The notes under the pieces: generated by a model
Seen by the model: the letters and a program-made list of their open reading frames with translations, nothing else
What the model was told of the DNA's origin: nothing
Databases searched by the model: none
Translations under genes and position numbers: made by a program
Source: an uncultured Blautia sp.
GTDB taxonomy: Bacteria > Bacillota > Clostridia > Lachnospirales > Lachnospiraceae
Reading direction: 5' to 3'
Assembly: GCA_900556555.1 (NCBI GenBank)
Contig: USPF01000033.1
Location: 1-26,847, forward strand
DNA: 26,847 nucleotides
Shown here: piece by piece, positions 17,152 through 23,394 of the stretch
Position numbering within the stretch: position 1 is the stretch's first letter
Layout: every line of letters begins with the position of its first letter

Positions 17152-17555
17152 AAGCTTTCTCTGGAAATTTTACCTAAGATTCCGTTAATAAACGATGCCG
17201 AATCCTCGCCGCCGAAATTCTTGCTGATCTCAACAGCCTCATTGATGGCTACCTTGGTAGGAACGTCCTCATCATACTTCATTTCATACACAGCAAGACG
17301 GAGAATATTTAAGTCCACCTTGCTCATTCTTTTTGTCTTCCAGCCTGTGGAATTTTCGTTCAGAATGTTATCAATCTCTTCCAGATGTTCTTTTACACTG
17401 GCAAACTTAGTTTCCATATAAGTCTGCTCCACTGGTGTCAAATCCTCAAGGCTGTCAAAATAAAGCTGCATCTGCTCAGACATTTCCTCTGCTTCATTAA
17501 ACTCACTTACAAAAAGGAGCTTAAAAATGTGTTCTCTCATCTCTCTTCTACCCAT
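17148..17555 (-). CDS. nusB: Transcription antitermination factor NusB
   Basis: NusB binds boxA with S10 (NusE) and supports rRNA transcription. The 135-residue all-helical protein begins MGRREMREHIFKLLF and ends FINGILGKISRE, with the conserved LRLAVYEMKYDEDVPTKVAINEAVEISKNFG. The start is the ATG at 17553-17555 with GGAGG upstream; the frame continues 19 codons upstream through the hairpin 17583-17618, which argues against that longer start. It heads the run nusB-xseA-xseB-ispA-dxs-tlyA-nadK-argR-recN. Confidence 0.95.
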   Translation of the reverse strand: MGRREMREHIFKLLFVSEFNEAEEMSEQMQLYFDSLEDLTPVEQTYMETKFASVKEHLEEIDNILNENSTGWKTKRMSKVDLNILRLAVYEMKYDEDVPTKVAINEAVEISKNFGGEDSASFINGILGKISRESL

Positions 17556-17582
17556 AATTTCCTCCGTCGGTATGATTTTCTT

Positions 17583-17618
17583 AAAAAGATAAGGTGCCTC
17601 TAAAAAAGACACCTTATC
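17583..17618 (-). terminator. Rho-independent terminator (or attenuator) between asp23 and nusB
   Basis: The minus strand has GATAAGGTG and CACCTTATC as perfect 9-bp arms, extended two pairs inward, then TTTTT (17583-17587). It lies 28 nt after the asp23 stop. I see no promoter between it and nusB, so some read-through must supply the nusB operon, or a promoter is hidden. Confidence 0.85.
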
Positions 17619-17645
17619 ACCTTGCTCTTTTAGAATGTTTACTTG

Positions 17646-18026
17646 TCAATGAACTTTATCAATCTCTACGCTGGCAATGCGTACATTTACATCAGAAACA
17701 GTAAGGCCAGTCATATTCTCAATGGCTGCCTTCACTCTTTCCTGTACTCTCTTGCTGGTTTCCAGAATATTAAATCCGTATTCAATATTCAGTGCCAAAT
17801 CAACACAGACTACATCCTCCAGGACATCTACCTTAACACCCTTGGAAAGATTCTTCATACCCAGTTTTCCAACTAATTCGTTGGTAATATTTCCGGCCAT
17901 GGAACCCACACCTTCTACTTCTGTAGCTGCAAGCCCTGCGATAATCGCAACAACTTCGTCTGCAATCTGTACTTCCCCAAGAGAACCATTATCATGTATT
18001 TTATACGTATTTCTGTCTTCCGCCAT
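17646..18026 (-). CDS. Asp23/Gls24 family envelope stress protein
   Basis: Asp23/Gls24 proteins form abundant membrane-associated assemblies linked to envelope and alkaline stress in Gram-positives. This 126-residue member has the family pattern GEVQIADEVVAIIAGLAATEVEGV, KGVKVDVLEDVVCVDLALNIEYG and a C-terminal VNVRIASVEID. The start is the ATG at 18024-18026 behind GGAGG. It sits directly upstream of nusB, as in other Lachnospiraceae. Its promoter is an extended -10 at 18063-18071 and it has its own terminator. The gene usually upstream in relatives, spoIIIAH, is not found in this window. Confidence 0.92.
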   Translation of the reverse strand: MAEDRNTYKIHDNGSLGEVQIADEVVAIIAGLAATEVEGVGSMAGNITNELVGKLGMKNLSKGVKVDVLEDVVCVDLALNIEYGFNILETSKRVQERVKAAIENMTGLTVSDVNVRIASVEIDKVH

Positions 18027-18062
18027 AATTTTCAACCTCCTATAGGAAATATCCTGTGTTTT

Positions 18063-18071
18063 ATTATACCA
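18063..18071 (-). promoter_or_regulatory. Extended -10 promoter of asp23
   Basis: The minus strand reads TGGTATAAT, a perfect -10 with the TGn extension, 36 nt before the asp23 ATG. The -35 region is poor, as is usual for extended -10 promoters. Confidence 0.6.
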
Positions 18072-18120
18072 AATAGTGGCTGAAAATAAAAGCTGTTTTT
18101 TGTTTTTTGTTCAGAAAGCC

Positions 18121-18255
18121 ATAAGTGCTCCGCTATAGCACGCACCGCTGGCACAACGTTTATAAGCTGGCAAGAAAATATAAGGGAATCTTGCATCATG
18201 GGGTGTTACACCTTGAAAAAAGTAAACCAGCATCGCCAAAACGTATTGATAGAAT
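18121..18255. other. Unassigned non-coding stretch with three inverted repeats
   Basis: Between the asp23 promoter and the left array lies sequence less A/T-rich than its surroundings. It has three consecutive short inverted repeats: GTGCT-N7-AGCAC (18125-18141), CAAGA-N13-TCTTG (18171-18193) and GGTGT-T-ACACC (18202-18212). Frames are open on both strands here, but neither has a ribosome site and I recognise no protein. It may be a degraded gene end, a structured RNA or an interspersed repeat. Confidence 0.35.
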
Positions 18256-18285
18256 CCGAAATTTTATCATCCAGACCATAAATAG

Positions 18286-18583
18286 TAGGCTAAATTTCAT
18301 AACTTCTTTGTTCCAACCTACTTTTTCGTGGGTCGAATAGGTGGGATTGCAAGTTTTTCTCTTATAAAGCCTACTTTTTTGTAACGTAAATAGGCTAAAT
18401 TCCGAAATTTCCACTTTTCAACTTATTTTTCTAGAGGAAAATCTAGGCCAGATTTAGAAAATCTTACTCAGCAGCCTATTTATCCTTAAAACTAAGTAGG
18501 TGTGATTTCAGAATTTATGAAACCCCACCGATTTGCGCCTAAAAAATGTAGGCCAAAAATCACAAAATAACATTTTCAACTGA
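18286..18583. repeat. Left phased array of alternating TAGG/CCTA motifs
   Basis: Twelve short motifs alternate in orientation. TAGG occurs at 18286, 18338, 18391, 18444, 18497 and 18549. CCTA or a near match occurs at 18317, 18370, 18422 (CTTA), 18475, 18528 (CCGA) and 18580 (CTGA). Start-to-start steps are 31, 21, 32, 21, 31, 22, 31, 22, 31, 21 and 31 bp, giving a period near 52.5 bp. The fuller half-site is roughly TTYNRRCCTAYTTT. Sequence between motifs is A/T-rich and not conserved. One pair forms a 6-bp stem, AGCCTA-N17-TAGGCT (18369-18396). It lies downstream of the methyltransferase gene and upstream of asp23, has no credible coding, and matches the right array in length and copy number. 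Confidence 0.8.
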
Positions 18584-18656
18584 AAACTTCTTGGAAAAGA
18601 TGCTGATAATCTCCCATGACAACATATCCTGGTAGATATTTTCCGGCTTTTCACCT

Positions 18657-19403
18657 TTATTTTATACAACGGGTAGCAACAAAGGAAGGTACTTTTCTTT
18701 CGTATAGCCTGCCTGAGCTATTTGTGTCTTCGTATAAATCTGTCAAAGTAAATCCTGCCCTTAACTGACCCCCAATCTGTTCTTCCAGTGTATGAGAAAA
18801 CGCAATTCCCCAGTCATTTTTCATGGAGTCCTGATAATGCTGGGGGTTTTTCAATGGATTGAATGGGAGTGTATAAATCATTTCTTTTTCCTCATCATCG
18901 AAAACATAGTTAATTCCCAGGTCATATCCCCCAAGGAATATTCCACCTTTTTTCAAAACACGATAACATTCTTTAAAAATTGTATCGACTTTTTCGACGT
19001 AACAATTGGATACCGGATGGAAAATAATATCAAAGGATTCGTTGTCGAAAGGAAGTCTTTTCGACATATCCTCCTGTATAATTTCTATGCTGTATCCTTC
19101 TCTTTCTGCAACCATCTTCTCGCTTCTGCACTGCTCTCCTGAATAGTCTAACACCGTACATACAGCACCCAAAGCAGTAAAAACCGGCATTTGCTGTCCA
19201 CCACCGCTGGCTAATCCAAGAAGTTTCTTACCTTGCAAATCTCCGAACCATTCCTTAGGAACTAATTTGGTCGGTGTTAAATATACACCCCACAGTCCTT
19301 TTTTTGCATTCTCATATATTTCATGAGTAATTGGCTGTCCCCATTCCCAGCCTTCCTGACACCATTTATTAATAATTTCCGCATTTAATTCTTGATATTC
19401 CAT
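18657..19403 (-). CDS. Class I SAM-dependent methyltransferase
   Basis: This 248-residue protein is of the Methyltransf_11 type. The SAM-binding motif I is LLGLASGGGQQMPVF (61-75), the acidic residue after strand 2 is D86 in TVLDYS, motif II is EDMSKRLPFDNESFDIIFHP (111-130) and motif III is YRVLKKGGIFLGG (147-159). The glycine loop reads LASGGGQ instead of the usual DxGxGxG, a known variant in small-molecule methyltransferases. The substrate is unknown. ATG at 19403 has AAGGAAAG upstream. It lies 24 nt after the broken regulator remnant and is the last gene of the cassette between the two arrays. Confidence 0.85.
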   Translation of the reverse strand: MEYQELNAEIINKWCQEGWEWGQPITHEIYENAKKGLWGVYLTPTKLVPKEWFGDLQGKKLLGLASGGGQQMPVFTALGAVCTVLDYSGEQCRSEKMVAEREGYSIEIIQEDMSKRLPFDNESFDIIFHPVSNCYVEKVDTIFKECYRVLKKGGIFLGGYDLGINYVFDDEEKEMIYTLPFNPLKNPQHYQDSMKNDWGIAFSHTLEEQIGGQLRAGFTLTDLYEDTNSSGRLYERKVPSFVATRCIK

Positions 19404-19427
19404 AAAATCTTCTTTCCTTTCTCATGG

Positions 19428-19676
19428 TTATCTGCTTTGGCGTAATATGGAACTGATTCCAAGCACCGCACCATAAAATACTCCTGCCACTGGCCATACA
19501 ATCCAGGTTCTATGCCACTCCATTGTCGCAAAACTCCAGCCAAGGTAAACCGCAGTTACTGTACACCAGTAAATCGTATCTATGATATCATTACGTTTGT
19601 TCTCCATTTTCTTACGCCTTGTGTAATCCCCTTCTTCTAAGAGTTTCTGAAAATTTCCGTATAACGTACAGATCAG
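19428..19676 (-). pseudogene. Remnant: C-terminal membrane part of the XRE regulator
   Basis: This reading frame encodes NFQKLLEEGDYTRRKK followed by two membrane segments (IYWCTVTAVYLGWSF and WIVWPVAGVFYGAVLGI). It matches what I recall as the C-terminal end of long Lachnospiraceae regulators with an XRE head and membrane tail. Here it is in a different frame from the HTH gene at 19612-20202, and the middle of the long protein is missing, so an internal deletion with frameshift is likely. An ATG at 19605-19607, just after the HTH stop, could still give a 59-residue membrane peptide, with only a weak ribosome site. Upstream boundary is approximate. Confidence 0.6.
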
Positions 19677-20202
19677 CATACTGTTCCAGCCTTCTTCCAT
19701 AAATGAGGAAAAGTGCCACTGCTGCTGCAACGGAAAGCAAAAGCACGGTCATTCCTATCCCTACTGCGGCTCCTTCTGCAATGACATATCCACCTTCTTT
19801 ATCAGACAAACCTCCCAGCCAGATCAAGAGAACAGGAGACAAAATACAAAGCAGCACACCAAACGCAATCTTTGACGCAGCATTTCTCACTACCCCAAGA
19901 TAGCAATTCGCATCTTCCAGGGAAATCGACCTGAGATTCTCTTCCTCCACATAGAAACCTGATACATTCCTTTCCGGTATTGCTGTTATTTCTTCTTCAT
20001 TTTCTAGCGAATCTTTTAAAAGGTAATCCGTGCTCACAGAGAAAAGATCGCTCATCTTAATGATCTTGTTTAAATCTGGGATAGACCCTGCACTTTCCCA
20101 TTTAGAAACCGCCTGTCTGGAAACTCCCAGCCGGTTCGCAAGTTCTTCCTGTGACCATCCGTTTTTCTTTCGTAAATCTGTTATTTTATCTGCCAAAATC
20201 AT
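19612..20202 (-). CDS. XRE-family regulator with membrane domain, truncated
   Basis: The 196-residue product starts with an XRE/Cro helix-turn-helix (1-60; SQEELANRLGVSRQAVSKWESAGSIPDL), then a linker and two membrane segments (about 108-131 and 143-168). The last 18 residues (YVIRKFSETLRRRGLHKA) are basic and unlike the family. In another frame the same DNA encodes the conserved NFQKLLEEGDYTRR, showing that the natural C-terminus was lost by frameshift. ATG at 20202 is preceded by AAGGAGG. The DNA-binding head is intact, so it may still regulate. The likely targets are its own cassette; the palindrome at 20283-20296 is a possible operator. Confidence 0.8.
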   Translation of the reverse strand: MILADKITDLRKKNGWSQEELANRLGVSRQAVSKWESAGSIPDLNKIIKMSDLFSVSTDYLLKDSLENEEEITAIPERNVSGFYVEEENLRSISLEDANCYLGVVRNAASKIAFGVLLCILSPVLLIWLGGLSDKEGGYVIAEGAAVGIGMTVLLLSVAAAVALFLIYGRRLEQYADLYVIRKFSETLRRRGLHKA

Positions 20203-20282
20203 GCTGGCTCCTCCTTACGTATTTTTTCTTGCTTCAGCATAGCAAATTCTATGGTTGCCAGCCACCATCCACAGTTAGAAAT

Positions 20283-20296
20283 CTGTCAACTGACAG
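20283..20296. promoter_or_regulatory. Palindrome CTGTCA-AC-TGACAG, candidate operator
   Basis: A perfect 6+6 inverted repeat with a 2-nt centre lies between the U32-like gene and the XRE gene; its loop is too short for a terminator. It overlaps a minus-strand TTGACA. A second, weaker repeat ATGGT-N8-ACCAT lies at 20251-20268. The region 20203-20309 has no gene. Confidence 0.4.
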
Positions 20297-20309
20297 TTGC
20301 AGATGGAAT

Positions 20310-21230
20310 TTAAAATAAATCCAATGTATTATCCAGATATATTTTTTCTCTGACATGCAGATGATACTCCGGTTTTGTCATATAATAAAGCAAAAATTCC
20401 AGAATCAGGGCACTGCCAAGTCCCCTGCCTTCGATTTTAAAATTAGAAAATCCCATTGGCAGATAAATATTCTTTATATCTTCCATACTGATAAAGCCCG
20501 GATTCTCCATTGCTTTTGAAAACCGATAGCCCTCTTCTGCACCCGGAGCGGCACAAGGATGATCCGGACAGTCTTCTCCAAGATTCTTGCGGCTGACTGT
20601 TTTATAACATTCTTTTCTGTCTTTACAGCCAAACCAGCAGCACTCGTTGCATAAAAATTCCACTTTATCCTTCTGCTGTTCTGACAGCATATGTAATTTC
20701 TCAAACGATTTATTCAAGCGAAAATCCGGCACCACATAAAGAAAATCATCACGGTTTATTTCCTTCACAAGCTGTTGAAAATCTGTCAGCACCTTTGTGG
20801 TAGAGGAGACAAAATAAAGACCTGGGTACTCTCTTTTCAGATAATCCAAAAGTAGCTCTGAGTGAATGATCACGCCATTTCGTGTTTGATTCTTTTTCTC
20901 AAACACGGCACAGAGCCTATTGCATTTTGGATCTAAAAGATGTCTCTCCTCAAGCATAGAATTACTAAATGTCAGCCTAGCTGAAATCCCGTATTCCTGC
21001 ATCAGTGCCAGAACCTCTTCTGGATCATGATTTCCCTCTCCCATACGGCCTCCACCCCAAATACAATCTGCCGGAGCACCATAGACAGAGCCTATCTCAC
21101 ACCAGTCATAAAAATATTCTCTGTGCTCGCAGAATAAGGGCAGAAACTCCCTATACAGTTCATAAAACTCAAACAATCCGGGAAGGTGATAGTAGGCAGT
21201 CGCTTTTTTTAATTGTTTCATAAATTTCAT
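20310..21230 (-). CDS. Cysteine-rich protein, possible U32-like TIM-barrel family
   Basis: The 306-residue protein has no membrane segment or signal peptide. A cysteine cluster CNECCWFGCKDRKECY (194-209) continues with C221 and C226, giving seven cysteines in 33 residues, suggestive of an iron-sulfur or zinc site. It is followed by GFSNFKIEGRGLGSA (260-274), similar to the FKIxGR element of U32 peptidase and UbiU/UbiV-type proteins. The N-terminal part (GAPADCIWGGGRMG, RLTFSNS) also fits a TIM-barrel with ligand loops. I recall close relatives in Lachnospiraceae annotated only as hypothetical. ATG at 21230 has a weak GAGATGTGA site. Reaction and substrate are unknown. Confidence 0.65.
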   Translation of the reverse strand: MKFMKQLKKATAYYHLPGLFEFYELYREFLPLFCEHREYFYDWCEIGSVYGAPADCIWGGGRMGEGNHDPEEVLALMQEYGISARLTFSNSMLEERHLLDPKCNRLCAVFEKKNQTRNGVIIHSELLLDYLKREYPGLYFVSSTTKVLTDFQQLVKEINRDDFLYVVPDFRLNKSFEKLHMLSEQQKDKVEFLCNECCWFGCKDRKECYKTVSRKNLGEDCPDHPCAAPGAEEGYRFSKAMENPGFISMEDIKNIYLPMGFSNFKIEGRGLGSALILEFLLYYMTKPEYHLHVREKIYLDNTLDLF

Positions 21231-21247
21231 TCACATCTCATTTCTTG

Positions 21248-21284
21248 ATTATAGTAGGTTCCTTACACCTGTTCATAGATTATA
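21248..21284 (-). promoter_or_regulatory. Tandem -10 boxes reading into the U32-like gene, inside the right array
   Basis: Two perfect TATAAT boxes occur on minus. One is at 21248-21253, with TGAACA 16 bp upstream (21270-21275), 17 nt before the ATG. The other is at 21279-21284 with TTGAAC 15 bp upstream. The first array motif (TAGG 21255-21258) lies in the spacer of the proximal promoter, and the distal TATAAT overlaps the 9-bp arm TATAGCCTA. A protein on the array would block both. Confidence 0.55.
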
Positions 21285-21550
21285 GCCTACCTTTTCACAG
21301 TTCAAATAGGCTATACAGGTAAATATCTCCTTCACGACCTATATTTTAAACGTGGTGACAGGCCAAGATTATCGATTCTCAAAATCCAACTTACTTTTTA
21401 ACACATTTTAGTAGGTGGATTTCTTAATGCTTCTACTTTTGGCCTATTTGGCTTGTTATTTTGTAGGTTGAAATCTTCGTATTGATGGTTTCGGCCTATT
21501 GCTGCTCTTTGTTTGTAGGCCGATATATGTCATTTTACAATTTCTACCTA
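21255..21550. repeat. Right phased array of alternating TAGG/CCTA motifs
   Basis: Twelve motifs alternate as in the left array. TAGG occurs at 21255, 21307, 21359 (CAGG), 21412, 21464 and 21516. CCTA occurs at 21286, 21338, 21390 (CTTA), 21443, 21495 and 21547. Start-to-start steps are 31, 21, 31, 21, 31, 22, 31, 21, 31, 21 and 31 bp. The strongest stems are TATAGCCTA-N17-TAGGCTATA (21281-21315, 9 bp) and TCGGCCTA-N17-TAGGCCGA (21491-21523, 8 bp). It fills most of the intergenic region between the minus-strand cassette and the plus-strand ABC operon. The remaining 21551-21658 shows no gene or clear structure. Confidence 0.82.
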
Positions 21551-21658
21551 CTTTCCTATAAGTATATCATAACGATGCTTGTCTTACTATACTGATTCAG
21601 AATCTCAAAATCACATTGCAAAAACGGATGTACTGATGAAAAGGTATTTCTAGACCTC

Positions 21659-21686
21659 TTGTAAATTTAAGTCAATCCAGTATAAT
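21659..21686 (+). promoter_or_regulatory. Promoter of the plus-strand ABC exporter
   Basis: TTGTAA (21659-21664), a 16-bp spacer and a perfect TATAAT (21681-21686) lie 40 nt before the ATPase ATG. The ribosome site AAAGGAGG follows at 21712-21719. Confidence 0.7.
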
Positions 21687-21726
21687 GATAAAAAAGCAAT
21701 TCCATTCAGGCAAAGGAGGCGTTTCA

Positions 21727-22545
21727 ATGAGTGAAATACATATCCAGAACTTAACCAGAGATTACGGTTTTGGCAAAGGAATTTTCGATATCTCTATTCA
21801 GGTGGAAAAGGGTGAGGTATTTGGATTTTTGGGTCCAAATGGAGCTGGAAAAACAACCACCATCCGTCATCTGATGGGATTTATCAAACCTAAAACTGGA
21901 AGCTGTCAGATTGACGGGCAGGACTGCTGGAAAAACAGGGAGACCATTCAAAAAAAACTTGGGTATATTCCTGGAGAAATCAGTTTTTTTGATGATATGA
22001 CGGGAACCGGATTTCTGAAATTCCTGTCAGAATACCGGAATATAGGCAAGGGAAACCGCATACAGGAAATGCTTGACCGCTTTGAATTAGACCCCAAATC
22101 CAAAATCAAAAAAATGAGTAAGGGAACGAAACAAAAGCTGGGTATTGTTGCCGCCTTTATGCATGACCCGGATATCTTGATTTTGGATGAACCTACAAGC
22201 GGGCTTGACCCGCTGATGCAGACCCGTTTTGTGGAATTGATTACGGAAGAAAAAAAGAAAGGGAAAACCATTCTTCTGTCAAGCCATATGTTTGATGAGG
22301 TAGAACGTACCTGCGACCGTATCGGAATAATCCGAAATGGAAAACTCTGTGCAGTTGATTCTGTTGAAACCTTGAGAAAACGCCACATGCACACCTATAC
22401 AGTCCGTTTAGACTCACCGGAACAGGCAGAAAACTTTGCAAAAGATTTTAATGGAAACTGCCATGGTTCTACGGTTACAGTAGCCGCAAAGCAAAGTCTT
22501 GAAACTATTTTTATGGATTATTACGGAGGTGAAAAGAATGCTTAA
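21727..22545 (+). CDS. ABC-2 type exporter, ATPase subunit
   Basis: This 272-residue ATPase belongs to the CcmA/DrrA class. It has Walker A GPNGAGKTT (36-44), signature MSKGTKQKL (130-138), Walker B LILDEPTSGLDP (151-162) and switch histidine LLSSHMFDE. The serine-lysine-glycine signature is typical of multidrug and lantibiotic-immunity exporters. The start is the ATG at 21727, seven nt after AAAGGAGG; the frame extends upstream to an ATG at 21685, but that codon lies inside the -10 box. It overlaps the permease gene by 8 nt. These are the only plus-strand genes in the window. The substrate is unknown. Confidence 0.92.
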   Translation: MSEIHIQNLTRDYGFGKGIFDISIQVEKGEVFGFLGPNGAGKTTTIRHLMGFIKPKTGSCQIDGQDCWKNRETIQKKLGYIPGEISFFDDMTGTGFLKFLSEYRNIGKGNRIQEMLDRFELDPKSKIKKMSKGTKQKLGIVAAFMHDPDILILDEPTSGLDPLMQTRFVELITEEKKKGKTILLSSHMFDEVERTCDRIGIIRNGKLCAVDSVETLRKRHMHTYTVRLDSPEQAENFAKDFNGNCHGSTVTVAAKQSLETIFMDYYGGEKNA

Positions 22546-23338
22546 TACCGCTCTGTATAAACGGGAAATGAAGGGCAGCCTGAAAATACTCCTCATTTTT
22601 GCCGCTGTCATCACCATGTATGTTTCCATTATCATCACTATGTATGACCCTGAAATGATGAAAACACTGGATAGTTTTTATGAGGTAATGCCTGAAATCA
22701 TGGCGTCAGTGGGAATGACCGCAGGAGCTACAAGCCTAATCGGATTTATGATTTCCTACCTTTACGGATTTATCTTGTTAGTTTTTCCTATGGTATTTTG
22801 TATTTTACGAGGAAACGGTCTGATTGCCAAATATGTAGATAAGGGTGCAATGACCGCCTTGCTGGCAGCACCGGTAAAACGCAGGACTGTTGCAGCAACA
22901 CAGGCCTTCGTTCTTATCAGCGGAATCCTGCTGCTTGTTCTATATACAACTGGACTGGAGATTGTAATTGCAGAGGCAAACTTCCCCAGTGAACTTGTAC
23001 TTTCAGAACTTCTGAAACTAAACGCCGCCCTGTTGTGCCTGCACTTATTTATCGGCGGAATCTGTTTTCTGGCATCCTGCATTTTTTCAGATACAAAATA
23101 CAGCATTGCTTTCGGAGCCGGTATTCCAGCACTTATGTATGTGCTCCAAATGCTTGCAAATGCAGGGGAAAGGGCGGAAACGGCAAAATACTTTACTTTC
23201 TTTACTTTGTTTGACGCCAACGGAATCATAGCAAATGAGAGCAGTGCAATCATCGGGGCTGTTGCTTTGGGAATCGGAGGGATTGGACTTTATCTCATGG
23301 GAATTACGATATTTGATAAAAAAGATTTACATATTTAA
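22538..23338 (+). CDS. ABC-2 type exporter, permease subunit
   Basis: The 266-residue membrane protein has six predicted segments: ILLIFAAVITMYVSIIITMY, LIGFMISYLYGFILLVFPMVFC, AFVLISGILLLVLYT, LNAALLCLHLFIGGICFLASC, IAFGAGIPALMYVLQML and a last one near the C-terminus (IIGAVALGIGGIGLYLMGI). This fits the ABC2 membrane family. The start is the ATG at 22538, behind GGAGGTGAAAA within the ATPase gene; a frame-open start at 22499 has no site. It pairs with the upstream ATPase. A terminator follows at once. Confidence 0.88.
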   Translation: MLNTALYKREMKGSLKILLIFAAVITMYVSIIITMYDPEMMKTLDSFYEVMPEIMASVGMTAGATSLIGFMISYLYGFILLVFPMVFCILRGNGLIAKYVDKGAMTALLAAPVKRRTVAATQAFVLISGILLLVLYTTGLEIVIAEANFPSELVLSELLKLNAALLCLHLFIGGICFLASCIFSDTKYSIAFGAGIPALMYVLQMLANAGERAETAKYFTFFTLFDANGIIANESSAIIGAVALGIGGIGLYLMGITIFDKKDLHI

Positions 23339-23350
23339 GTGATAAAACCG

Positions 23351-23394
23351 CCAAAACCACCGTATGAATAACTCCAGACGGTGGTTTGGTTTAT
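23351..23394. terminator. Terminator after the ABC exporter, probably bidirectional
   Basis: CCAAAACCACCGT (23351-23363) pairs with ACGGTGGTTTGG (23378-23389), about 12 bp with one bulge and a 14-nt loop, followed on plus by TTTATT. It begins 12 nt after the permease stop. On minus it overlaps the end of the converging gene at 23391 and could end that too. Confidence 0.75.

Noticed and set aside
17148..17612. Longer NusB starting upstream of 17555
   Set aside because: The extension passes through the asp23 terminator and has no ribosome site, while the ATG at 17555 has GGAGG at the right distance.
18125..18340. Plus-strand open frame of 71 codons across the three hairpins and the array start
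   Set aside because: It has a GTG start without a ribosome site, runs into the array, and resembles no protein I know. The minus strand is equally open here.
18286..18583. CRISPR array
   Set aside because: There is no conserved repeat of 23-50 bp; only about 4-14 bp motifs recur, in alternating orientation, and no cas gene is present.
18657..21230. Insertion sequence or integrative element
   Set aside because: No transposase, integrase or terminal duplication is seen; only the flanking arrays suggest mobility.
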